DNA from: CADEEN01 sp963816315
GTDB taxonomy: Bacteria > Pseudomonadota > Gammaproteobacteria > Burkholderiales > Burkholderiaceae_C
NCBI GenBank assembly: GCA_963816315.1
Contig: CAWFJZ010000024.1
Coordinates: 13,658-77,657 of the forward strand
Reading direction: 5' to 3'
Length of the DNA: 64,000 nucleotides
Each line of letters begins with the position of its first letter. Positions within the stretch are counted from its first letter, which is position 1. The notes under the pieces are model-generated. The model was given only the letters and a program-made list of their open reading frames with translations. It was not told where the DNA came from and ran no database searches. This document shows, piece by piece, positions 47,766 through 56,392 of the stretch. The position numbers and the translations under genes were made by a program.

Positions 47766-48041
47766 ATGGGCCCGCTCGACGCCATTTGGCACGCACTGAA
47801 TTTTTTCGCGCCGGCCCTCGGCATGGCCGTGCTCGCGGCATCGGCCGCCAAGCTGCTGTGGCGGCACGACTTGGCCGGCGTGTCGTGGCTTCGGCTGGTG
47901 CTGTGGGCTGCGTTGGCGGGCATGGCAGTGCTGGTCGGCGGGCTCGTGGTGTTCGGCCGCGACGGCAAGATGGCGACTTACGCCGCGCTCGTCGTCGCCA
48001 CCGCCGTCGCGCTCTGGGTGGCGGGCTTCGTCAGACGTTGA
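47766..48041 (+). CDS. Small hydrophobic membrane protein
   Basis: A 91-residue protein with about three transmembrane helices (FFAPALGMAVLAASAAKLLW; LVLWAALAGMAVLVGGLVVF; YAALVVATAVALWVAGFV). No family is recognised. ATG 47766 opens at MGPLDAIWHAL. It is divergent from hemA and overlaps the end of miaB by 11 bases tail-to-tail. Confidence 0.6.
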   Translation: MGPLDAIWHALNFFAPALGMAVLAASAAKLLWRHDLAGVSWLRLVLWAALAGMAVLVGGLVVFGRDGKMATYAALVVATAVALWVAGFVRR

Positions 48042-49392
48042 GCGCTGCGGTTTCGTGCACCGCCACCTCGCCGCGCAGTGAATGCGGCAAGGCCTGCGTG
48101 ATCGTCACGTCGATCAACTGGCCGACGAGGCGCGGCATGCCTTTGAAATTGACGATGCGGTTGCACTCGGTGCGGCCCATCAGCTCCGAGGCATCCTTGC
48201 GCGACGGGCCCTCGACGAGCACGCGCTGTACCGTGCCGACGCGCGCCTCGCTGATGACACGGGCCTGCGCTTCGATGCGCGCTTGCAGCCTTTGCAGACG
48301 CGCCAGCTTGGCGGCTTGCGGCGTGTCGTCGGCCAACGCGGCGGCCGGCGTGCCGGGCCGCGCCGAGAAGATGAAGGAGAACGAGTTGTCGAAGCCGACG
48401 TCGTCGATCAGCTTCATCGTCTTGGCGAAGTCGTCTTCGGTCTCGCCGGGGAAGCCGACGATGAAGTCCGATGACAGGCTGAGGCTGGGCCGCACCGCGC
48501 GCAGCTTGCGCACCGTGCTCTTGAATTCCATCGCGGTGTAGCCGCGCTTCATCGCCGCCAGGATGCGGTCGCTGCCGTGCTGCACCGGCAGGTGCAACTG
48601 GCTCACCAGTTTCGGCAGGCGGCCGTAAGCATCGATCAACCGTGCCGTGAACTCGTTGGGGTGGCTCGTCGTGTAGCGGATGCGCTCGATGCCGGGGATG
48701 TCGTGCACATGGTCGAGCAGCAGCGCAAAGTCGGCGATCTCGCTCGTGCCGCCCATCACGCCGCGGTAGGCGTTGACGTTCTGGCCGAGCAGCGTCACTT
48801 CCTTGACGCCTTGCGCGGCCAGGCCGGCGACTTCGGTCAGCACGTCGTCGAGCGGCCGGTGGACTTCTTCGCCACGCGTGTACGGCACGACGCAATACGA
48901 ACAGTACTTCGAGCAGCCTTCCATGATCGAGACGAAAGCGCTGGCGCCATCGACGCGCGCCGGCGGCAGGTGATCGAACTTCTCGATCTCCGGAAAACTG
49001 ATATCGACCTGCGGCCGCGAGCTCGCACGGCGCGCGTCGATCATCTGCGGCAGGCGGTGCAGCGTCTGCGGGCCGAACACCAGATCGACGTAGGGCGCGC
49101 GCTCGACGATGGCCGCGCCTTCCTGGCTGGCGACACAGCCGCCGACGCCGATCAACACGCCTTTTTGCTTCAGGTGCTTGACGCGGCCCAAGTCGGAGAA
49201 AACTTTCTCCTGCGCCTTCTCGCGCACCGAGCAGGTGTTGAACAGGATCAGGTCGGCCTGCTCGACATCGCTGGTCGGCTCGTAGCCGCGCGCGGCGCGC
49301 AGCACATCGGCCATCTTGTCCGAGTCGTACTCGTTCATCTGGCAGCCGAAGGTCTTGATGAAGACCTTCTTGACCACGTCGTTGTCGCTCAC
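48031..49392 (-). CDS. miaB: tRNA methylthiotransferase MiaB
   Basis: A 453-residue radical-SAM enzyme that converts i6A37 to ms2i6A37 in tRNA. The N-terminal methylthiotransferase domain has FIKTFGCQMNEYDSD and two further cluster cysteines (NTCSVREKA; GVGGCVASQ). The radical-SAM Cys triad lies in EGCSKYCSYCVVPYTRGEE. A TRAM domain ends the protein. It starts at GTG 49392, overlapping the stop of the upstream gene. Confidence 0.97.
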   Translation of the reverse strand: MSDNDVVKKVFIKTFGCQMNEYDSDKMADVLRAARGYEPTSDVEQADLILFNTCSVREKAQEKVFSDLGRVKHLKQKGVLIGVGGCVASQEGAAIVERAPYVDLVFGPQTLHRLPQMIDARRASSRPQVDISFPEIEKFDHLPPARVDGASAFVSIMEGCSKYCSYCVVPYTRGEEVHRPLDDVLTEVAGLAAQGVKEVTLLGQNVNAYRGVMGGTSEIADFALLLDHVHDIPGIERIRYTTSHPNEFTARLIDAYGRLPKLVSQLHLPVQHGSDRILAAMKRGYTAMEFKSTVRKLRAVRPSLSLSSDFIVGFPGETEDDFAKTMKLIDDVGFDNSFSFIFSARPGTPAAALADDTPQAAKLARLQRLQARIEAQARVISEARVGTVQRVLVEGPSRKDASELMGRTECNRIVNFKGMPRLVGQLIDVTITQALPHSLRGEVAVHETAALNV

Positions 49393-49763
49393 GGCTTCGT
49401 CCAGCGCTGCAGCGTCGGGTCGAACTGCCAGCGCTGCGATTCTTCGAGCGTGCGTGGCCAGGGCTGGCGGCGCGCTTCTTCATCGGTCAGCAACCAGACT
49501 TCGCGCACCTGGCCCATGCCGTCGAGCGCGTAGTTGACCAGCATCTTCTGCTGCAACAGCGAGCCCGAGAGCTGGATCATGTTCTGCTGGTTGCGGATGC
49601 GCACACCGGGCGACAGGCGCACCGGCTTGCCGTTGAGCAGCGCTTCCGGCGGTGCGATGACGACCAGCTCGCCGCGCAGCGCGTTGTTCTCGAACAAGCG
49701 TTGCGCCTGCGCGGGCAAGGCCAAGGCCAGCGCACTCAACAAGACAAAGGCACAGCGGTTCAT
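49389..49763 (-). CDS. Exported hypothetical protein upstream of miaB
   Basis: A 124-residue protein with a signal peptide (MNRCAFVLLSALALALPAQA) and a mature part containing LRGELVVIAPPEALLNGKP and RIRNQQNMIQLSGSLL. It appears to be a conserved Burkholderiales periplasmic family of unknown function. ATG 49763 fits the signal peptide. The stop overlaps the miaB start by 3 bases. A terminator lies just upstream, separating it from tRNA-Met. Confidence 0.7.
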   Translation of the reverse strand: MNRCAFVLLSALALALPAQAQRLFENNALRGELVVIAPPEALLNGKPVRLSPGVRIRNQQNMIQLSGSLLQQKMLVNYALDGMGQVREVWLLTDEEARRQPWPRTLEESQRWQFDPTLQRWTKP

Positions 49764-49787
49764 GGTGTGGATCCAGGGGCTGTGATT

Positions 49788-49824
49788 GAAGAAAAGCCCG
49801 CGACCATGAAGCATGGGCGCGGGC
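49788..49824 (-). terminator. Intrinsic terminator after tRNA-Met
   Basis: On the minus strand, stem GCCCGCG / CGCGGGC, extended inward by CCATG / CATGG around CTT, is followed by TTTTCTTC. It starts 10 bases after the tRNA 3' end, so it ends the tRNA transcript. Confidence 0.8.
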
Positions 49825-49833
49825 CGGGGCATC

Positions 49834-49910
<77 letters not shown>

Positions 49911-49991
49911 TGAGCCGGAAATTATAAGGGCGCGACATCCCGGGCCGAGGCCCCTCCACCGACCGCAGACCCGAGACGCACACGCTCGCCG

Positions 49992-51017
49992 ATGTTCAGC
50001 TTTTTCCGCAAGAAGTCAGTGCCGGCGCCGGCCGCGGATGAGGCGCTCACCGCAGCACCCGCCGAGCCGGTGGAGGCCAGTCCCGCCGAGCCGGCGACGC
50101 AGCGCGCCGGCTGGTTCGCCAAGCTGTCGCAGGGCTTGAAGAAGACCGGCAGTGGCATCACGCAGGTCTTCACCGGCACGCGCATCGACGATGCGCTGTA
50201 CGAGGAGCTGGAGGCAGCGCTGCTGATGGCCGACGCCGGTGTCGGCGCCACCGAGTTCCTGCTCGCCGACTTGAAGCGCCGCGTCAAGCAAGCCAAGGCC
50301 ACCGAGCCGTCTGCCGTCAAAGGCCTGCTCGCCGAGTCGATTGCCGAACTGCTGGCGCCGCTGCAACGCACGCTGGAGTTGCAAGCCGCGGGCTGCACGG
50401 TGATGATGGTCGTCGGCGTGAACGGCGCCGGCAAGACGACGACGATCGGCAAGCTGACGCGCCACCTCGCCGAAGGCGGCCACAAGGTGCTGCTGGCGGC
50501 GGCCGACACCTTCCGCGCCGCAGCGCGCGAGCAGCTCGCGGTGTGGGCTGGGCGGGCGCAGGTCGAGATCGTCAGCCAGGAAGGCGGCGACCCGGCGGCG
50601 GTGACCTTCGATGCCGTGACCGCCGGCCGCGCGCGCGGCTGCGACGTGGTCATCGCCGACACCGCGGGCCGCCTGCCGACGCAGTTGCACTTGATGGACG
50701 AGCTGAAAAAGATCAAGCGCACCATCGGCAAGGCTCAGGACAGCGCGCCGCACGAGGTGCTGCTGGTGGTCGATGGCAACACCGGGCAGAACGCGCTGTC
50801 GCAGGTCAAGTCGTTCGACGAAGCGCTGGCGCTGACGGGGTTGGTCGTGACCAAGCTCGACGGCACCGCCAAGGGCGGCGTGTTGGCCGCGATTGCCCTC
50901 TGGGGGCGCGAGCGCGCCGGCGGCCCGGTGCCGGTCTATTTCATCGGTGTCGGCGAGGCGCTCGAAGATCTCGAAACCTTCGACGCCCGCGAATTCGCGC
51001 AGGCCCTGTTGGGCTGA
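49992..51017 (+). CDS. ftsY: Signal recognition particle receptor FtsY
   Basis: A 341-residue SRP receptor GTPase. A short Ala/Pro-rich acidic N-terminus is followed by the N domain and the G domain: VNGAGKTTTIGKLTRHL (G1), DTFRAAAREQLAVWAGR, DTAGRLPTQ (G3) and TKLDGTAKGG (G4). It pairs with Ffh, encoded nearby, for co-translational targeting. ATG 49992. Confidence 0.96.
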   Translation: MFSFFRKKSVPAPAADEALTAAPAEPVEASPAEPATQRAGWFAKLSQGLKKTGSGITQVFTGTRIDDALYEELEAALLMADAGVGATEFLLADLKRRVKQAKATEPSAVKGLLAESIAELLAPLQRTLELQAAGCTVMMVVGVNGAGKTTTIGKLTRHLAEGGHKVLLAAADTFRAAAREQLAVWAGRAQVEIVSQEGGDPAAVTFDAVTAGRARGCDVVIADTAGRLPTQLHLMDELKKIKRTIGKAQDSAPHEVLLVVDGNTGQNALSQVKSFDEALALTGLVVTKLDGTAKGGVLAAIALWGRERAGGPVPVYFIGVGEALEDLETFDAREFAQALLG

Positions 51018-51024
51018 CGCGGCT

Positions 51025-51813
51025 TTAGCGGCGGCCGGTGCCGCTCCAGGGATCGGGCTTGTTGGGCTGCGGGCGCTGCGGTTGCCGCTGTTGCTGCTCG
51101 CTCTCCAGCGGCACGCGCCCGCTGTCGAGGTCGTCGAACCAGGTGGACGGCGGGGGCTCGCGCCGCGGCTCGTCGTCGAACGGGATGTTGAGCACCTCCG
51201 GCACCGGGATGCTGCCCGGCGTCGGCCGCGACGGCACCCGGGGCTCGACGATTTCCGGCTTGCGCGCGCCGGCTTCTTCGACATCGCCGATGCGCTGGGT
51301 GATCTGGTCACGCGCGAACTCCACCGACGGCAGTGACTCTTCGCGCCACAGGAAGACCTTGACGCCCGCCGCCTTCAACACGCGCGTCATGCGCGACCGC
51401 CGCCGCTCGGCGCGCTCGCTGCTGCGCGTCGAGGTCAGCAGCACGACACCGATGACCAAGGTCGAGCGGTCGCAGATCACCAGGTCGGCACAGAGGTGGC
51501 CGACGCGCGTCAGCCACTCGGCATACGAGTGACGGCGCGGCACCTTGATGAAGCGTGCCAGCGGCACCTGCGCGAACATGATGCACTCGGGCAGAGCTTT
51601 GAGCAGCACGTCGTGCGCGCTGCGCTCGCCGGCCGTCAGCAGCCGCGTGACTTCCGGCGGCCAGGCGATCACGGTGTCGATGTCGTCGCCGCGGTTGCGC
51701 TTGCCACCACCCTCGGGATCGACCGCTGCGACCTTGCGATTGCGCTGCAACAGCAACACGACGACGGCGCCGAGCAACAGCACACCGATGAGGACCAACA
51801 ATTCCAAAGACAT
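51025..51813 (-). CDS. DUF2726-type membrane-anchored protein
   Basis: A 262-residue protein with one N-terminal membrane helix (LLVLIGVLLLGAVVVLLLQ) and a cytoplasmic domain that includes LTAGERSAHDVLLKALPE, VPRRHSYAEWLTRVGHLCADLVICD and LKAAGVKVFLW, the layout of DUF2726. This domain is related to restriction-endonuclease-like folds; its biological role is unknown. A Pro/Glu/Arg-rich C-terminal tail follows. It converges with ftsY. Confidence 0.75.
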   Translation of the reverse strand: MSLELLVLIGVLLLGAVVVLLLQRNRKVAAVDPEGGGKRNRGDDIDTVIAWPPEVTRLLTAGERSAHDVLLKALPECIMFAQVPLARFIKVPRRHSYAEWLTRVGHLCADLVICDRSTLVIGVVLLTSTRSSERAERRRSRMTRVLKAAGVKVFLWREESLPSVEFARDQITQRIGDVEEAGARKPEIVEPRVPSRPTPGSIPVPEVLNIPFDDEPRREPPPSTWFDDLDSGRVPLESEQQQRQPQRPQPNKPDPWSGTGRR

Positions 51814-51969
51814 GCTTTACCGCCTCCACGGTCCCTTTGCCGAGCGACCACGCTATCGAAACATACGCGTCCGGGGGCGCGACTGTTATCCCCAAGAGTA
51901 ACAGCAGCGCCTCGGGATAACCCGCAAATCGAAGCACCTACGTCCCAGACCTTGGAACGGATGCGCGCC

Positions 51970-53343
51970 TCAGCGCATGAATCCGCCGCGCCCGCCCATG
52001 CCGCCGAAGCGCTTCATCATCTTCGCCAAGCCACCGCCCTGCATCTTTTTCATCATGCCGCGCATCTGTTCGAACTGGTTGAGCAGGCGGTTGACCTCTT
52101 GCACTTGCACCCCCGCGCCGGCGGCGATGCGGCGCTTGCGAGTGGCCTTGATCAGGTCCGGCTTGCGGCGCTCGCCGGGCGTCATCGAGCAGATGATGCC
52201 TTCCATTCGGCGCACGTCGCGCTCGGCGCGGTCCATGTCGGCGGGGCTCGGCTGGCCGGCCTTGGCGGTGAGCTGACTCGGCAACTTGTCCATCAGGCCT
52301 GACAGTCCGCCCATCTTCTTCATCTGCGAGATCTGGGTCAGGAAGTCGTTGAGGTCGAAGCCCTCGCCGGACTTCATCTTGTCGGCGACCTTCTTCGCCG
52401 CGTCGAGATCGACGCCCTTCTGCACTTCTTCGACCAGCGCCACGATGTCGCCCATGCCGAGCACACGCCCGGCGTGGCGCTCGGCGTCGAAGACTTCGAG
52501 GCCGTCCAACTTTTCCGAGACGCCGGCGAACTTGATCGGCGCGCCGGTGACCTGGCGCACCGACAGCGCCGCGCCGCCGCGCGAGTCGCCGTCGAGCTTG
52601 GTCAGGATGACGCCGGTCAGCGGCAGCGCGTCCTTGAACGCCTTGGCGGTGTTGACCGCGTCCTGGCCCTGCATCGCATCGACGACGAACAGCGTCTCGA
52701 CCGGATTCAGCGCCGCGTGCAGCTCGCGGATCTCGGTCATCAGCGCTTCGTCGATGCCCAGGCGGCCCGCCGTGTCGACCAGCAGCACGTCGAAATAATG
52801 GCGCTTGGCATGGTCGAGCGCGGCCAGCGCGATGTCGCGCGGCTTCTGTTCGGCCGTGGACGCGAACCACTCGGCGCCGGCCTGCTTGGTCACCGTCTTC
52901 AACTGCTCGATCGCGGCTGGCCGGTACACGTCGGCCGACACCGTCAGCACCTTCTTCTTGCGCCGTTCGATCAAGTGCTTGGCGAGCTTGGCCACCGTCG
53001 TCGTCTTGCCCGCGCCTTGCAGGCCCGCCATCAGGATCACCGCCGGCGGCTGTGTCGCCAGGTCGATGTCGGCGACGCCGCCCCCCATCGTCGCCGCCAA
53101 CTCCTTGTGCACGATGCCGACCAGCGCCTGGCCCGGGTTCAGCGAGCCGGTGACTTCGGCGCCGAGCGCCTTGTCCTTGACACGCGCGACGAACTCGCGC
53201 ACCACCGGCAGCGCCACGTCGGCTTCGAGCAGCGCCATGCGCACCTCGCGCAGCATGTCGGCGACATTGCTTTCGGTGATGCGGGCCTGGCCGCGCATCG
53301 TCTTGACGAGGCGCGACAGGCGGTCGGTGAGGGCGGAGGCCAT
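51970..53343 (-). CDS. ffh: Signal recognition particle protein Ffh
   Basis: A 457-residue SRP54. The N domain starts MASALTDRLSRLVKTMRGQ; the G domain has GLQGAGKTTTVAKLAKHL, DTAGRLGIDEALM and TKLDGDSRGG; the Met-rich M domain binds signal peptides and 4.5S RNA (FEQMRGMMKKMQGGGLAK). ATG 53343 is preferred over TTG 53364. It is divergent from the ccsA-like gene. Confidence 0.97.
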   Translation of the reverse strand: MASALTDRLSRLVKTMRGQARITESNVADMLREVRMALLEADVALPVVREFVARVKDKALGAEVTGSLNPGQALVGIVHKELAATMGGGVADIDLATQPPAVILMAGLQGAGKTTTVAKLAKHLIERRKKKVLTVSADVYRPAAIEQLKTVTKQAGAEWFASTAEQKPRDIALAALDHAKRHYFDVLLVDTAGRLGIDEALMTEIRELHAALNPVETLFVVDAMQGQDAVNTAKAFKDALPLTGVILTKLDGDSRGGAALSVRQVTGAPIKFAGVSEKLDGLEVFDAERHAGRVLGMGDIVALVEEVQKGVDLDAAKKVADKMKSGEGFDLNDFLTQISQMKKMGGLSGLMDKLPSQLTAKAGQPSPADMDRAERDVRRMEGIICSMTPGERRKPDLIKATRKRRIAAGAGVQVQEVNRLLNQFEQMRGMMKKMQGGGLAKMMKRFGGMGGRGGFMR

Positions 53344-53426
53344 GAGCAAATGCCGCGACGGCAAATCGATGCGCGCGGGCGTTAGTAAACTGACTGCATG
53401 AGTGTAGCCACGGCCCCTTTCTCTTC

Positions 53427-54236
53427 ATGACCCTGACGCTGCCCTGGCTGCTCGGCCTCGTGGCGATGCTCGCCTACACCGCGGCCGCGTGGCCGGTGGC
53501 AGTGAAGCGGCGCTGGCCCGATCTGGCGTTGGCCGTCGGCTGGCTCGCGCATGGCGCCGCGCTGTGGCTCGACGTTGCCGGCTACGGATCAGCCATTCCC
53601 GGTGCGCGCTTCGGCTTCGCGCCAGCGTTGTCGGCCACGGTCTGGATCGTCATCGCGGTGCACGCGATCGAGAGCCGCTTGCTGCCGCTGCCCGCCGTGC
53701 GCCTGCTGCTTGCGGTGGCGGCAACGCTGGCGGTGCTGTTGGCCGCGCTGTACCCCGGCGAATCGCGGCCGCTGGCCGCGGGCACCGCGCCGCACGTGGC
53801 CTGGTTGCCGCTGCACTGGCTGATGGGTGTCGTCTCCTACGGCTTGTTCGCCGTGGCGGTGCTGCACGCCTGGCTGCTCGACGGCGCGGAGCGGCGCTTG
53901 CGCACGGCCGGCCCTGCCACCGCCAAAACCGGCGGCGTGCCGCTGCTGCAGTTGGAACGGCTGACGTTTCGCTTCGTCGAGATCGGCTTTGTCGTGCTGA
54001 GCACGGCGCTGGTGCTCGGTGTGCTGCTCGCCGAGCGCTGGCGCTGGGATCACAAGACCGTGCTGTCGCTGCTCGGCTGGGCGACCTTTGCGGTCCTGAT
54101 TGCCGGGCGCCATTTCCGCGGCTGGCGCGGTCGCCGCGCCACGCGCTGGGTCTATGCCGGCGCGCTGCTGCTGCTGCTGGCTTACGTCGGCGCGCGCTTC
54201 GTCATCGAAGTCGTGCTGCAGCGCGGCGCGGGCTGA
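53427..54236 (+). CDS. Cytochrome c assembly protein, CcsA/HemX-like
   Basis: A 269-residue integral membrane protein with about eight helices. The PFAM-type cytochrome c assembly segment is visible (HWLMGVVSYGLFAVAVLHAWLL; ERLTFRFVEIGFVVLSTALVLG; WDHKTVLSLLGWATFAVLIAGR), including conserved His residues for heme handling. Genes of this type regularly lie next to ffh in beta- and gammaproteobacteria (YpjD/CorE-like). The exact role is not established. Confidence 0.85.
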   Translation: MTLTLPWLLGLVAMLAYTAAAWPVAVKRRWPDLALAVGWLAHGAALWLDVAGYGSAIPGARFGFAPALSATVWIVIAVHAIESRLLPLPAVRLLLAVAATLAVLLAALYPGESRPLAAGTAPHVAWLPLHWLMGVVSYGLFAVAVLHAWLLDGAERRLRTAGPATAKTGGVPLLQLERLTFRFVEIGFVVLSTALVLGVLLAERWRWDHKTVLSLLGWATFAVLIAGRHFRGWRGRRATRWVYAGALLLLLAYVGARFVIEVVLQRGAG

Positions 54237-54243
54237 ACCGCCG

Positions 54244-54474
54244 ATGGTCAAGGTGCTGATCATTGCGCTGGCCGTGGCGCTGCTGCTGTGGCTGCTGTTC
54301 GGCCGTGCGCCGCGCCGCAGCAAGCCGCCTCGGCGGCGCCGCGCGCGGCGGCGCCGAGGACATGGTGAGCTGCGCGCATTGCGGCGTGCACCTGCCGCGC
54401 AGCGAAGCGCTGGCCGCACGCAGCCTGCATTACTGCAGCGCCGCGCATCGGGATCGAAGCCACCGCGCTCTTAG
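54244..54474 (+). CDS. PP0621-like small protein (frameshifted)
   Basis: A short protein with an N-terminal membrane helix (VLIIALAVALLLWLLFG), a basic stretch, then a segment in the +1 frame: MVSCAHCGVHLPRSEAL and LHYCSAAHRD, the CxxC...C zinc-like motif of the PP0621 family. The shift lies in the GC-rich 54330-54355. Past it there is no stop before pilS in that frame; the TAG at 54472 is in the original frame, so a second compensating indel may exist. These genes are usually found directly before pilS in this order. Confidence 0.6.
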   Translation: MVKVLIIALAVALLLWLLFGRAPRRSKPPRRRRARRRRGHGELRALRRAPAAQRSAGRTQPALLQRRASGSKPPRS

Positions 54475-54475
54475 C

Positions 54476-56392
54476 ATGGCCTCCACGCAACCTGCCTCCG
54501 AGCGCCGCGGCGCCAACCGGCGCCACACCGACCGCCGCTACGGCGCTCGCCGCGGCGACGATGCCGCAGGCGCGGCGCTGGCCGACGAGTCGCTGTTCGA
54601 TGCGCTGGGTGTGGACGGCGTGCCGATGCACGAGAGCTGGAGCGGCATCGAGCCGCCGCGCTCGGGCCCCTTCCTGTCGCGGCAGGCGCAACGCATCGTC
54701 TGGCAAGGCGGCAGCACCTTCGAGCGCCTCTACGAAACCTTCATCGGCGGACGGGCCGTGCTCGGCCTGGCGTTGCTGACGGCGCAAGTCGTCGGGCTGT
54801 TGCTGGGCCAGCGCTCGATGGCCGGCGTGATCATCAGCGGCGCCTATGCGCTGGAGGCGCTGTTGGTCTGGCTGTTGCCGCGCTGGCGCCGCTCCGGCGC
54901 GCCGCGAACGCGGCTGACGCAGGGTCAGTGGATCGCCACGCTGGGCGTCGATCTGGTGGCCTTTGCCGTGCTGCATGCGTTCGAGCCCGCCGGCACCTTC
55001 AACTACGCCGCCCTGCTGGTGATGCCGGCACTGATCGGTGGCGTGCTGACGTCGCGCATGGCGGCGCTGGCGACGACCTCGATGGCGACGATCATGTTGA
55101 TCGCCGTGGCGCTGCGCAGCGGCTTGGCCAGCGGCGACTGGAGCAGCCCGCTGGCGCCGGCGGGCCTGACCGGCATCGGCTTGTTCGTCATCACCTTGCT
55201 GGCCGGCGAGTTGTCCAGCCGCTTGGCCAACGAAGAGCAGGCCGCGCGCGGCAGCCTCGAGCTGGCGCGGCAGCAGGTGGCACTCAACCGTCTGGTGATC
55301 GACGAAATGAGCGACGGCGTGATGGTGATCGACCGCAGTGCGCGCGTGCGCGCCGCGAATCCGGCTGCGCGGCGGCTGCTGGCGGCGCAAGGCGTCGGTC
55401 CGGCGGTGCCGTTCCAGTTGCAGGACGAGGCGGCCTGGTCGGCGCTGATGACGCAGGTGCTGTCGGCCTTCGACGCCGGCGACTGGCCGCGCCATGGCCA
55501 CGACGTTGCGTTGCCCTTCAGTGCTGCGCTGACGCGCACGCTTCGTTTGCGCGCACGCTTCACGCGCGAGCGGGCTGAGAGCCAGCGCGCCGACGCTACC
55601 GAGGCGCTGTGCGTGCTCTTTCTCGAAGACCTGCGCAGCGTGCAAGCGCGCAGCCGGCAGGAAAAGCTGGCGGCGATGGGCCGCGTTTCGGCCGGCATCG
55701 CGCACGAGATCCGCAACCCGCTGGCGGCGATCGCGCAGGCCAATGCGCTGCTGCAGGAAGAAGCCGTCGGGGCGGAGCAGCAGATGCTGACCGCGATGGT
55801 GGCCGACAACGTCGAGCGCCTGAAGCGCATCGTCGATGACGTGATGGAAGTGGCGCCGGCCGCCGAGGGCACGACGCGGCCGATCGACCTCGGCGCCGAA
55901 GTCGGCCGCATCGTCGCCGACTGGGCGCGCACCAACGATGTCGTCCTCGGCGCCGGCAGCCGGCTGCATGTCGAGTTGCCGAGCGAAGCCCTGCCGGTGC
56001 TGTTCGATGCCGACCACCTGCGCCGCGTGCTCGTCAACCTGCTCGACAACGCGCGCCGCTATGCCAGCGCCGTGCCCGGCGCGATCACACTCGTGGCGCG
56101 CGCCACCTCGGCCGAGCAGGCGCGGCTGGCGCTGGCCAGCGACGGCGAGCCGATCCCGCCGGACATCGAACCCTTTCTCTTCGAGCCTTTCTTCTCGACG
56201 CGCAGCCGCGGCACCGGGCTGGGCTTGTACATTTGCCGGGAGCTGTGCGAGCGCTACGGCGGCAGCATCGACTACTGGCAGCATTCGGCCGAGGCGCGGC
56301 ACCGCAATGAATTCGTGGTCACGCTGCGAGTGGCCGCGGCCGACACCGCTATCGCCCTGACCGGGCCGAACCAGGATCGTCTGCTGCCTTGA
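54476..56392 (+). CDS. pilS: Type IV pilus sensor kinase PilS
   Basis: A 638-residue sensor kinase. Six hydrophobic helices (around AVLGLALLTAQVVGLLLG through GIGLFVITLLAGELSS) precede a PAS domain (DEMSDGVMVIDRSARVRAANP), HisKA (GRVSAGIAHEIRNPLAAIAQ, His phosphoacceptor) and HATPase (RGTGLGLYICRELC). PilS monitors pilin levels in the membrane and controls PilR. ATG 54476 is chosen. The stop overlaps the pilR start (TTGA). Confidence 0.93.
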   Translation: MASTQPASERRGANRRHTDRRYGARRGDDAAGAALADESLFDALGVDGVPMHESWSGIEPPRSGPFLSRQAQRIVWQGGSTFERLYETFIGGRAVLGLALLTAQVVGLLLGQRSMAGVIISGAYALEALLVWLLPRWRRSGAPRTRLTQGQWIATLGVDLVAFAVLHAFEPAGTFNYAALLVMPALIGGVLTSRMAALATTSMATIMLIAVALRSGLASGDWSSPLAPAGLTGIGLFVITLLAGELSSRLANEEQAARGSLELARQQVALNRLVIDEMSDGVMVIDRSARVRAANPAARRLLAAQGVGPAVPFQLQDEAAWSALMTQVLSAFDAGDWPRHGHDVALPFSAALTRTLRLRARFTRERAESQRADATEALCVLFLEDLRSVQARSRQEKLAAMGRVSAGIAHEIRNPLAAIAQANALLQEEAVGAEQQMLTAMVADNVERLKRIVDDVMEVAPAAEGTTRPIDLGAEVGRIVADWARTNDVVLGAGSRLHVELPSEALPVLFDADHLRRVLVNLLDNARRYASAVPGAITLVARATSAEQARLALASDGEPIPPDIEPFLFEPFFSTRSRGTGLGLYICRELCERYGGSIDYWQHSAEARHRNEFVVTLRVAAADTAIALTGPNQDRLLP

